This document shows positions 1 through 4,730 of a stretch of 5,039 bases of DNA, piece after piece; positions within the stretch are counted from its first letter, which is position 1; the number at the start of each line of letters is the position of its first letter. Under the pieces are notes generated by a model, which saw only the letters and a list, made by a program, of their open reading frames with translations, was not told the origin of the DNA and searched no databases. This stretch comes from Acidobacteriota bacterium. GTDB taxonomy: Bacteria > Acidobacteriota > Vicinamibacteria > Vicinamibacterales > Fen-181. The stretch spans positions 1,074-6,112 of the forward strand of contig PMKG01000312.1 of assembly GCA_003157675.1 (NCBI GenBank). Reading direction: 5' to 3'. The position numbers and the translations under genes were made by a program.

Positions 1-167
1 AGCGTCTCGCTGACGTTGCAGCCGAACTTGTTCCAGCTGTTCCAGCCCATGGGCGGGGCCTTCGCGATGTCCATCCAGGCCGTCTGGCCCTGGGCCGCCG
101 CGGCGACGGGCAACGCGAGCGCGACGAGCAGCAGGGCGAGCGAACGGCGGATGAGCGGCGGTGTCAT
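1..167 (-). CDS. Secreted alpha-galactosidase, GH27 family (5' end only)
   Basis: Only the first 55 codons are present; the gene continues beyond the left edge. The start ATG is at 167-165, seven bases after a strong Shine-Dalgarno sequence. The N-terminus begins MTPPLIRRS and continues with a leucine/alanine-rich hydrophobic core ending near AAAAQGQ, a typical Sec signal peptide likely cut around residues 24-27. The mature part begins WMDIAKAPPMGWNSWNKFGC, followed by NVSET. The PPMGWNSWNKFGC signature is the conserved first beta-strand of GH27 (melibiase/alpha-galactosidase) enzymes, which hydrolyse terminal alpha-galactosides by a retaining mechanism. The catalytic aspartates lie outside the window, so activity cannot be checked; an alpha-N-acetylgalactosaminidase or another GH27 specificity is possible. 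The predicted export suggests action on polysaccharide or oligosaccharide outside the cytoplasm. It is divergent from the BlaI-like operon, but nothing shows shared control. Confidence 0.88.
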   Translation of the reverse strand, partial: MTPPLIRRSLALLLVALALPVAAAAQGQTAWMDIAKAPPMGWNSWNKFGCNVSET

Positions 168-174
168 GGCGGCG

Positions 175-182
175 TCCTCCTC
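175..182 (-). promoter_or_regulatory. Shine-Dalgarno of the GH27 gene
   Basis: On the minus strand this reads GAGGAGGA and ends seven bases before the ATG at 167. It is a near-ideal ribosome binding site and fixes the GH27 start. It also shows that this genome uses canonical sites, so their absence at other genes here is informative. Confidence 0.85.
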
Positions 183-199
183 GGCGGGGCACTTTATCA

Positions 200-241
200 C
201 GGCTCAAAGCCGAGGGCTCAGGACTCAAGACTCAAGGCTCC
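200..241. repeat. 7-nt tandem repeat array in the divergent spacer
   Basis: Four contiguous heptamers are clear: GGGCTCA (214-220), GGACTCA (221-227), AGACTCA (228-234) and AGGCTCC (235-241). A further CGGCTCA sits in register at 200-206, separated by one diverged unit. The consensus is roughly RGRCTCA. Bases 201-211 can also form a small hairpin (GGCT, three-base loop, AGCC). The array lies between the GH27 start and the BlaI-like promoter and ends 22 bases before the -35 element. It may be a slippage-prone simple repeat or a binding-site cluster; the sequence alone does not decide. Confidence 0.6.
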
Positions 242-262
242 GCGCCCGGGATCCGCGGGGGC

Positions 263-291
263 TTGACATACTACTGTTTACGTACTATTTT
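263..291 (+). promoter_or_regulatory. Sigma70-type promoter of the BlaI-M56 operon
   Basis: A perfect -35 hexamer TTGACA (263-268) is followed after exactly 17 bases by TATTTT (286-291), which matches four of six bases of the -10 consensus. The element lies in a sharply AT-rich island in otherwise GC-rich DNA. Transcription would start near base 298, two bases before the ATG at 300, so the message would be leaderless or nearly so. Confidence 0.75.
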
Positions 292-299
292 ATTAGTAT
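268..299. promoter_or_regulatory. Candidate BlaI-type operator over the promoter
   Basis: A 6-base inverted repeat, ATACTA (268-273) and TAGTAT (294-299), is centred at 283.5, exactly on the GTAC palindrome at 282-285. A third TACTA copy lies at 283-287. Known BlaI/MecI operators are dyads built on TACTA/TAGTA-like half-sites, so the motif fits the regulator encoded immediately downstream. The dyad starts at the last base of the -35 hexamer and spans the spacer, the -10 element and the predicted start site, so binding would block RNA polymerase. Autoregulation is inferred from position and motif resemblance. Confidence 0.55.
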
Positions 300-674
300 A
301 TGAGACCCGTGAGTGCCACGCTGACGCCGCAGGAGCTCGATCTGATGAGAATCGTCTGGCGGAAACGCCACGCGACGGTGCGCGACGTCTACGAGACGCT
401 GCTCGAGCGGCGCAAGATCGCCTACACCACGGTGATGACGATGATGCGGGTGCTCGAGCGCAAGGGCTACGTGAAGGCGACGCGCGTGGACCGCGCCGAT
501 GTCTACCGGCCCACCCGCCCCGAGAGCCAGGTCCTGCGCTCGATGGTCCGCGAATTCGTGGACCGCGTCTTTGGCGGGTCCACGCAGCCGCTGCTCGCGC
601 ACCTCATCGAGGACCGCAAGCTGTCCTCCCGCGAGATCGAGGAGATCGAGCGCCTCATCCGGGAGTCGGAGTGA
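300..674 (+). CDS. BlaI/MecI-family winged-helix transcriptional repressor
   Basis: This 124-aa protein has the usual length and layout of the BlaI/MecI (penicillinase repressor) family. Residues 8-72 form the winged helix: LTPQELDLMRIVWRKRHATV opens the domain, the recognition helix is around IAYTTVMTMMRVLERKGY (40-57), and the wing ends near DVYRPTR. Residues about 75-124 form the helical dimerisation tail (LRSMVREFVDRVF, then SSREIEEIERLI). Family members are dimers that bind dyad operators and are inactivated through a partner M56 peptidase, which is encoded next with a one-base overlap. The protein has no asparagine, so the Asn-Phe bond cut in staphylococcal BlaI is absent. ATG 300 is chosen because it lies just after the predicted transcription start. 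No Shine-Dalgarno precedes it; an in-frame GTG at 309 is an alternative start. Family assignment is firm; the target genes are unknown apart from probable autoregulation. Confidence 0.92.
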   Translation: MRPVSATLTPQELDLMRIVWRKRHATVRDVYETLLERRKIAYTTVMTMMRVLERKGYVKATRVDRADVYRPTRPESQVLRSMVREFVDRVFGGSTQPLLAHLIEDRKLSSREIEEIERLIRESE

Positions 675-2782
675 TGAACACCCTCGCTTCGGCGAATCTC
701 GTCGCGTGGGCCGTCCAGGCCGCCGTGCTCGTGGCCGTGGCCGCGCCGCTCCCGCGGCTGCTGCGGGTATCGTCGCCGCGCGTGCGCGTCGCGATCTGGC
801 GGGTGTTGCTGGTGGCGTGTCTGCTGCTGCCGGCGATCCAACCCTGGGCCGAGGAACCCGCCCCGGTGCCCGTCGCGGCGACGATGGAGGCGGCGGCCTC
901 GGCGACCTCCGTCGCGGGCGCGGCGCAGGCCGCCGAGTTGCGAGCGCCTCGCCCCGCAGCCGTCCCCGTGCGGCTCCGATGGCCGTCGCCAGTCGCACTG
1001 GCGGCCGTGCTCGCCGCGGGCGTCGCGCTTCGCCTGGGCTGGTTGGGTCTCGGGCTGTTCACCCTCGGACGTCTGCGTCGATCGACGCGCCCGCTCGAGC
1101 CGCGCCCCGCGTCGATCGAGCGCGCGGTGGAGATGGCCGGGACCGACGCCGAGTTCCTGGTGTCCGCCACCGCCAGCCGGCCGGTCACCTGCGGGATTCG
1201 CCGACCGGTCGTGATCGTCCCGCAGAACTTCGAACAGTTCCCCGAAGGGGAGCAGGCGGCCATCGCGTGTCACGAGTTGCTGCACGTCCGCCGGGCCGAC
1301 TGGGCCTGGAACGTGGCCGACGAGGTGACCCGGGCGGTGTTCTGGTTCCACCCTGCCATCTGGTGGCTCATCAACGAGATTCAACTGGCGCGCGAACAGC
1401 TCGTGGATCGAGAAGTCGTCCGCCGCCTCGGGACGAAGCAGCCGTACCTGCAGGCGCTCCTCCGAATCGCCAGGCCCGTTCCGCGCCTCGTCCTGACCCC
1501 GGCGTCCCTGTTCCTGAAGCGCGCCCACCTGAAACAGCGGGTGGCGCTGCTCGTCAAGGAGGGTTCCATGTCGAAGGCCCGTCTCGCGTGCGCCGTCCTC
1601 ATCATGGTGGTCGTCGTGTTCACCACCGGGCGTCTCGCCGTATCCGCGGTTCCTCTCCAGCGAACCGCCGGTCCGCAGTTGGTCGTGAGGGCCGCGACGT
1701 CGAACCTCGCGGCATCGGTTCTCCCGGCTGTGGCCGGCACCACGATGAACGGGGCGGGTCCGATCCCCGCGGCCGGTAGCCCTGGCCAGCCGGCAGCCGC
1801 AGCGTCCGCACCGCAAGGCGGACAGGGCGGCGTGATCGGCGCGAACACCCTGAACGTCGTCCGGCGCGTCGACCCGATGGCCGCCGGACTAACCGGCCGC
1901 GCAATTGTCGGCGTCGTCGTGGACGCCGGCGGGAACGTCACGCTGGCTGGGCCGCAGGGTCCCGACGGCGCGCCCTACGACGTCACCGTCGCGCATGCCG
2001 CCGTCGAGGCCGCGAAGCAGTGGACCTTCGACGCCGCGTCCGCAGAGACCAGGACGACGTTCCTCGGGTTCAACCTGACGCCGCACAACACAACTGGCCT
2101 GATCGACGCGCCGGTCGTGCGGATCGGAGGCCCCATCCCGCCGCCTCAGAAGATCGTCGACGTCAAGCCGGTGTATCCGACGGAGGCGCAGCACAGGAGG
2201 ATCCAGGGTGTTCAGATCCTCGAGGTGTCGATCGCCCCGTCGGGCGACGTGCTCGACGCCCGAGCCCTGCGCGGCAATTACGCGCTCGTGCGGGCGGCCA
2301 TGGATACGGTGCTGCAATGGAAGTTCTCGGAGTGGCCAGGCCTCGAGCGGCGCGTGATGGTGGTGACGGTGAACTACACGCTGGACAACTCGACGCAGTC
2401 CGTGGCGGCGCCGGCTTCGGGCCTGGCGGCCGGACAGGTGCGACCGATACCGGGTTCGCCGGTCCAGTACGGGACGGCGACCGACTGGCCTCCCGAGGCC
2501 ATCCGTGCCGGCGGCACTATCGAGCCACCAACGAAGATCGTGGATGTCCGGCCCGTGTATCCCGCCGCAGTATTGAAGGCGGGGGTCCAGGGTGACGTGA
2601 TCTGCGACCTACTCGTCGCGTCGGACGGAAAGGTCAAAGACGTGCGCGTGCTCCAATCGAGTCCGTCGCTCGACCAGGCTGCCGTGGATGCGGTTCGTCA
2701 GTGGGAGTTCACGCCGACGCTGCTGAACGGCAACCCGATCCCGGTCGTCGTCACGGTGACCGTGAGTTTCACCGTCAGGTAG
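674..2782 (+). CDS. BlaR1-like M56 membrane metallopeptidase with three TonB-C repeats
   Basis: The 702-aa protein starts at ATG 674, sharing one base with the repressor's TGA, so the two are translationally coupled; GGGAG at 661-665 lies eight bases upstream. Hydrophobic segments at about 9-30, 38-56 and 106-131 precede a cytoplasmic zinc domain with HELLH (200-204) and a likely third ligand E241 in AREQLVDREVV. A fourth membrane segment (about 303-325) leads through an Ala/Gly/Pro-rich linker (about 340-395) to an extracytoplasmic region. That region holds three TonB-C-like units: a degenerate one at about 396-470, a second at about 490-570 (KIVDVKPVYP) and a canonical one at about 618-701 (KIVDVRPVYP, then SSPSLDQAAVDAVRQWEF and NGNPIPV). 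BlaR1/MecR1 instead carry a penicillin-binding sensor here, with an SxxK serine; none is seen. By analogy it should relieve repression by the BlaI-like partner on sensing a periplasmic signal. The ligand is unknown, and a role for the TonB-C units is inference. Confidence 0.9.
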   Translation: MNTLASANLVAWAVQAAVLVAVAAPLPRLLRVSSPRVRVAIWRVLLVACLLLPAIQPWAEEPAPVPVAATMEAAASATSVAGAAQAAELRAPRPAAVPVRLRWPSPVALAAVLAAGVALRLGWLGLGLFTLGRLRRSTRPLEPRPASIERAVEMAGTDAEFLVSATASRPVTCGIRRPVVIVPQNFEQFPEGEQAAIACHELLHVRRADWAWNVADEVTRAVFWFHPAIWWLINEIQLAREQLVDREVVRRLGTKQPYLQALLRIARPVPRLVLTPASLFLKRAHLKQRVALLVKEGSMSKARLACAVLIMVVVVFTTGRLAVSAVPLQRTAGPQLVVRAATSNLAASVLPAVAGTTMNGAGPIPAAGSPGQPAAAASAPQGGQGGVIGANTLNVVRRVDPMAAGLTGRAIVGVVVDAGGNVTLAGPQGPDGAPYDVTVAHAAVEAAKQWTFDAASAETRTTFLGFNLTPHNTTGLIDAPVVRIGGPIPPPQKIVDVKPVYPTEAQHRRIQGVQILEVSIAPSGDVLDARALRGNYALVRAAMDTVLQWKFSEWPGLERRVMVVTVNYTLDNSTQSVAAPASGLAAGQVRPIPGSPVQYGTATDWPPEAIRAGGTIEPPTKIVDVRPVYPAAVLKAGVQGDVICDLLVASDGKVKDVRVLQSSPSLDQAAVDAVRQWEFTPTLLNGNPIPVVVTVTVSFTVR

Positions 2783-2863
2783 CAGAAGATCCAGGACGGG
2801 GGAAGGCTAGCCGTTCGGCCGCATTGCGTGTACCCTGTGAGGACGAACCGACAGTCCATGCAC

Positions 2864-2869
2864 AAGGAG
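2864..2869 (+). promoter_or_regulatory. Shine-Dalgarno deciding the start of the small basic gene
   Basis: AAGGAG ends six bases before ATG 2876. This favours that start over the in-frame GTG at 2828 and ATG at 2858, neither of which has a comparable site. Confidence 0.8.
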
Positions 2870-2875
2870 CGCGCG

Positions 2876-3121
2876 ATGGCGAAGAAGGCAACCAAGGCGG
2901 GTCACGATCTGGCGATGGAGCGGCTGGCCGACGCGGTCGAGTCCCTCGACGAGGTGCAGGCCCTGCTCGCCGGCGAGGCCGAGGCGTCCGAGTTCTGGGT
3001 CGGCATCATTTTCTCGGCGCAGACTTCGCTGCAGCTCGTCGCCGAGATGGCCAAGGAAGCAGAGAAGGAAGCGGCGCGCGCGTCGCGGCGCCGCAAGCCG
3101 GCCGCCCGGAAGCGGCGGTAG
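2876..3121 (+). CDS. Small hypothetical protein with a basic C-terminal tail
   Basis: I do not recognise this 81-aa protein. It opens MAKKATKAGHDLAMERLADA, continues with an acidic, helix-prone stretch (about residues 11-40, with ESLDEVQALL), then a short hydrophobic patch FWVGIIFSAQTSLQLV (40-55), then an alternating Lys/Glu/Ala helix (56-67) and a strongly basic end, SRRRKPAARKRR (70-81). There is no signal peptide. The patch is too short and interrupted for a confident membrane span and could be the core of a helical hairpin or an oligomerisation surface. The basic tail resembles nucleic-acid-binding tails of small nucleoid or ribosome-associated proteins, but no domain supports a specific role. 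A strong Shine-Dalgarno fixes the start. The gene begins 93 bases after the M56 stop; no convincing promoter is seen there, though GTGTACCCT around 2828-2836 is a weak -10 candidate. It converges on the next gene with 17 bases between stop codons. Confidence 0.72.
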   Translation: MAKKATKAGHDLAMERLADAVESLDEVQALLAGEAEASEFWVGIIFSAQTSLQLVAEMAKEAEKEAARASRRRKPAARKRR

Positions 3122-3138
3122 GCGTCGGCCGGGGCGCC

Positions 3139-3666
3139 TCAGTCGAGCCCGGGCTCGCGCTTGCCCGGCGGGATGGCCGCCGGGATGGGCACGATCTGGA
3201 TGACCGTCTTGAACCGCTCGGGCTCGCCCTTGGATTTCGGGTTCGGATAGCCAGCCATTCCGCCCCAGGTGTAGTCCTTCACCGTCACGCTGGGCGGAAA
3301 GGCCATCGTCTCCTCGCGGAACTTCCCGATGTCGAACTCCTGCGTGGGCGGCTCGTCGAACACCAGTTCGCCGCGCTGCTTCAGCGCCGTCTTGTACCAG
3401 GAGACGACGTCGGCAAATGTCGCGTTGATGCCAAAGAGGTAATAGCGCTGACCGCTGCCGGCGTCGAACGATCCCAGGTACACCATCGCGGGATAGAAGG
3501 GCACGCCGAGCGATTCTTCGGTCGGCGCCTGTTCCGGCGCCGCGGGGGCCTGGGCCTGCGCCTGTCTTGCCGGCTGCGCGGCGATCGGTTGTTGCCGGGC
3601 GCCGGCCGGCACGGCGGCGGCGATCAGGAGAGCGATGAGAATCAGGACGGCTGGCTGGTGCCTCAT
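3139..3666 (-). CDS. Secreted conserved hypothetical protein ('YYLFG' core)
   Basis: This is a 175-aa exported protein of unknown function. The N-terminus MRHQPAVLILIALLIAAAVPAGARQQ is a classical Sec signal peptide, probably cut after AGA (about residue 23); there is no lipobox cysteine. A low-complexity Gln/Ala/Pro linker (about 24-50) precedes a compact domain (about 52-162) with ESLGVPFYPAMVYLGSFDAG, QRYYLFGINATFADVVSWYK, the stretch FDIGKFREETMAFPPSVTVK, then DYTWGG and a final strand FKTVIQIVPIP. From memory, similar YYLFG and MAFPPSVTVKD(Y/F)TW proteins are common as uncharacterised proteins in Acidobacteriota; this could not be searched. The start at 3666 is chosen because the signal peptide begins there and a -10 element sits just upstream. 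A longer reading from 3783 would cross the HtpX start and add residues ahead of the signal peptide. It is divergent from htpX (92-bp spacer), so stress-linked co-regulation is possible but unproven. Confidence 0.82.
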   Translation of the reverse strand: MRHQPAVLILIALLIAAAVPAGARQQPIAAQPARQAQAQAPAAPEQAPTEESLGVPFYPAMVYLGSFDAGSGQRYYLFGINATFADVVSWYKTALKQRGELVFDEPPTQEFDIGKFREETMAFPPSVTVKDYTWGGMAGYPNPKSKGEPERFKTVIQIVPIPAAIPPGKREPGLD

Positions 3667-3672
3667 CCGCCA

Positions 3673-3701
3673 ATTATGAGACAGATTCCCGTGTTTGGCG
3701 A
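3673..3701 (-). promoter_or_regulatory. Promoter of the secreted hypothetical gene
   Basis: Read on the minus strand, TCGCCA (3701-3696, four of six -35 matches) is followed after 17 bases by CATAAT (3678-3673, five of six -10 matches). Transcription would begin about seven bases on, at or next to base 3666, the A of the start codon. This predicts a leaderless mRNA; no Shine-Dalgarno is visible before the ATG. Confidence 0.6.
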
Positions 3702-3722
3702 GACACGGCCACACCGGCCGGA

Positions 3723-3751
3723 TTCTCGCTTCCGCGGATTTGTAGGATACT
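3723..3751 (+). promoter_or_regulatory. Probable htpX promoter
   Basis: The -10 region contains two overlapping candidates, TAGGAT (3743-3748) and GATACT (3746-3751), each matching four of six consensus bases. A poor -35, TTCTCG (3723-3728), sits 17 bases before the second. Either -10 places the transcription start at about 3755-3758, within four bases of ATG 3759. The weak -35 may mean an activator or an alternative sigma factor is needed. No heat-shock sigma32-type or CpxR-like site could be identified with confidence. Confidence 0.4.
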
Positions 3752-3758
3752 GGCAAAC

Positions 3759-4592
3759 ATGGCGAACGGCATGAAGACGGCACTCCTCCTCGGGTTGATG
3801 AGCGCGCTGGTCCTGCTCATCGGCGAATCGCTGGGCGGCGCGAACGGCCTCGTGATGGCGTTCGGATTCGCCATCCTGATGAACTTCGCGTCCTACTGGT
3901 TCTCCGACAAGATCGTGCTCGCGATGTACCGCGCCCAGCCGGTCGGGCCCGACCACGTGCTCTACCGTGTGACCGAGCGGCTGGCGCAGCGCGCCGGCCT
4001 GCCGATGCCGAAGGTGTACGTCATCCCCGACCCGTCGCCGAACGCCTTCGCGACCGGCCGCAACCCCGCGCACGCGGCGGTGGCGGCGACCGAAGGCATC
4101 CTGCGCGTGCTCAACGAAAACGAGCTCGAGGGGGTAATCGCCCACGAGTTGTCGCACGTGAAGCATCGCGACATCCTCATCAGTTCCGTGGCCGCGACCA
4201 TGGGCGCCGCCATCATGATGATCGCGCGCATGGCGCAGTTTGCCGCCTTCTTCGGCGGCGGCCGCGACGACGACAATCGCGGCAATCCGATCGCGTTGCT
4301 GCTGACGATGATCCTCGCGCCAGTGGCGGCGATGCTGATCCAGGCGGCCATCTCCCGCTCGCGCGAGTTTGCCGCGGACGCCGGTGCGGCCCAGCTGATC
4401 GGCAGTCCCTACGGCCTGGTCGACGCGCTCAAGAAGATCGAGACCGGGGTCGCGCGGGTGCCACTCGACGCCAACCCGGCGACGGCCCACATGTTCATCA
4501 TGAAGCCGTTCTCGGGCGCCGGCATGCTCTCGCTGTTCAGCACCCACCCGCCGACCGACGCGCGCATTCGGGCGCTGCTGCACACGGCCTAG
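3759..4592 (+). CDS. htpX: HtpX-type M48 membrane zinc metalloprotease
   Basis: The 277-aa length and domain order match HtpX, an inner-membrane protease that degrades misfolded membrane proteins together with FtsH. Two N-terminal hydrophobic segments (about 7-22 and 30-48) precede the conserved SDKIVLAMYRAQPV (49-62) and LPMPKVYVIPDPSPNAFATG (81-100). The active site is HELSH (129-133), with the third zinc ligand E203 in SREFAADAGA. Two more hydrophobic segments (about 142-165 and 178-198) flank a glycine/aspartate loop (GGGRDDDNRG). The C-terminus carries the family motif STHPPTDARI (261-270). All catalytic residues are present, so the enzyme should be active, with its catalytic domain facing the cytoplasm. 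ATG 3759 lies 0-4 bases from the predicted transcription start and has no Shine-Dalgarno. An internal ATG at 3771 is an alternative and would remove only four residues. It stands alone, divergent from a secreted protein. Confidence 0.95.
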   Translation: MANGMKTALLLGLMSALVLLIGESLGGANGLVMAFGFAILMNFASYWFSDKIVLAMYRAQPVGPDHVLYRVTERLAQRAGLPMPKVYVIPDPSPNAFATGRNPAHAAVAATEGILRVLNENELEGVIAHELSHVKHRDILISSVAATMGAAIMMIARMAQFAAFFGGGRDDDNRGNPIALLLTMILAPVAAMLIQAAISRSREFAADAGAAQLIGSPYGLVDALKKIETGVARVPLDANPATAHMFIMKPFSGAGMLSLFSTHPPTDARIRALLHTA

Positions 4593-4614
4593 GCGCAGGG
4601 CTGAAGCCCTGCGC
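4593..4614. terminator. Perfect hairpin immediately after htpX
   Basis: A 9-bp perfect stem, GCGCAGGGC (4593-4601) and GCCCTGCGC (4606-4614), encloses a TGAA loop and begins on the base after the htpX stop codon. It could end transcription or stabilise the 3' end, but no T tract follows, so it is not a classical intrinsic terminator. Its right half also overlaps the 38-nt tandem repeat. Confidence 0.5.
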
Positions 4615-4677
4615 TATCCGAATCAGCAGCGGCCACCGCTGAAGGCCTGCCCCATCCGAATCAGCGGCGGATACCGC
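4600..4677. repeat. Tandem repeat of 38-nt period in the convergent spacer
   Basis: Bases 4600-4639 and 4638-4677 align at 34 of 40 positions with a shift of 38, giving two full copies. Each carries a GCTGAAGSCC box followed by ATCCGAATCAGCRGCGG and ACCGC. The third GCTGAAGCC-like box, at 4680-4689, appears inverted as GGCTTCAGCC. Palindromic cores in repeated units suggest a REP-like or other structured intergenic repeat family rather than random GC-rich sequence. Confidence 0.65.
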
Positions 4678-4694
4678 ACGGCTTCAGCCGTGCG
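4675..4694. terminator. Perfect hairpin, possible terminator for the right-hand gene
   Basis: The 8-bp arms CGCACGGC (4675-4682) and GCCGTGCG (4687-4694) enclose TTCA. The loop and inner stem (GGC-TTCA-GCC) are the reverse complement of the hairpin core at 4599-4608. It lies 36 bases past the stop of the minus-strand gene at 4731 and could serve transcripts from either side; no T tract is present. Confidence 0.45.
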
Positions 4695-4730
4695 CCCGTC
4701 CCACGGCCCCATCGACGGGATCCCGTTGGA

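Noticed and set aside
193..221. A promoter for the GH27 gene (CTGAGC, 17 bases, GATAAA on the minus strand)
   Set aside because: Both hexamers match the consensus poorly and the -35 candidate lies inside the heptamer repeat, so the match could be chance.
161..673. N-terminal extension of the M56 gene in its open frame
   Set aside because: The frame is open but runs through the repeat array, the promoter and the whole repressor gene out of frame. ATG 674 has a ribosome binding site and starts a proper membrane segment.
499..1779. Plus-strand 426-codon open frame overlapping the M56 gene
   Set aside because: It is an out-of-frame shadow of arginine/proline/alanine composition, with no domain and no credible start.
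503..1816. Long minus-strand open frame of 437 codons opposite the operon
   Set aside because: The arginine/glycine/histidine-rich translation has no recognisable domain and mirrors two well-supported genes; it is typical of antisense frames in high-GC DNA.
300..2782. A beta-lactam resistance (bla/mec) operon
   Set aside because: The repressor and peptidase are of that superfamily, but there is no beta-lactamase or mecA-like gene, and the peptidase has no penicillin-binding sensor with an SxxK serine.
2701..3774. Long plus-strand frame spanning the small gene and the secreted gene
   Set aside because: It crosses three supported genes and their signals, and its composition is low-complexity; it is a shadow frame.
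3667..3783. Longer N-terminus for the secreted hypothetical protein from 3783
   Set aside because: It would overlap the htpX start and promoter and put 39 residues ahead of a clear signal peptide.
3663..4583. Minus-strand 306-codon frame opposite htpX
   Set aside because: Its His/Arg/Gly-rich translation is the antisense of a fully supported HtpX gene.
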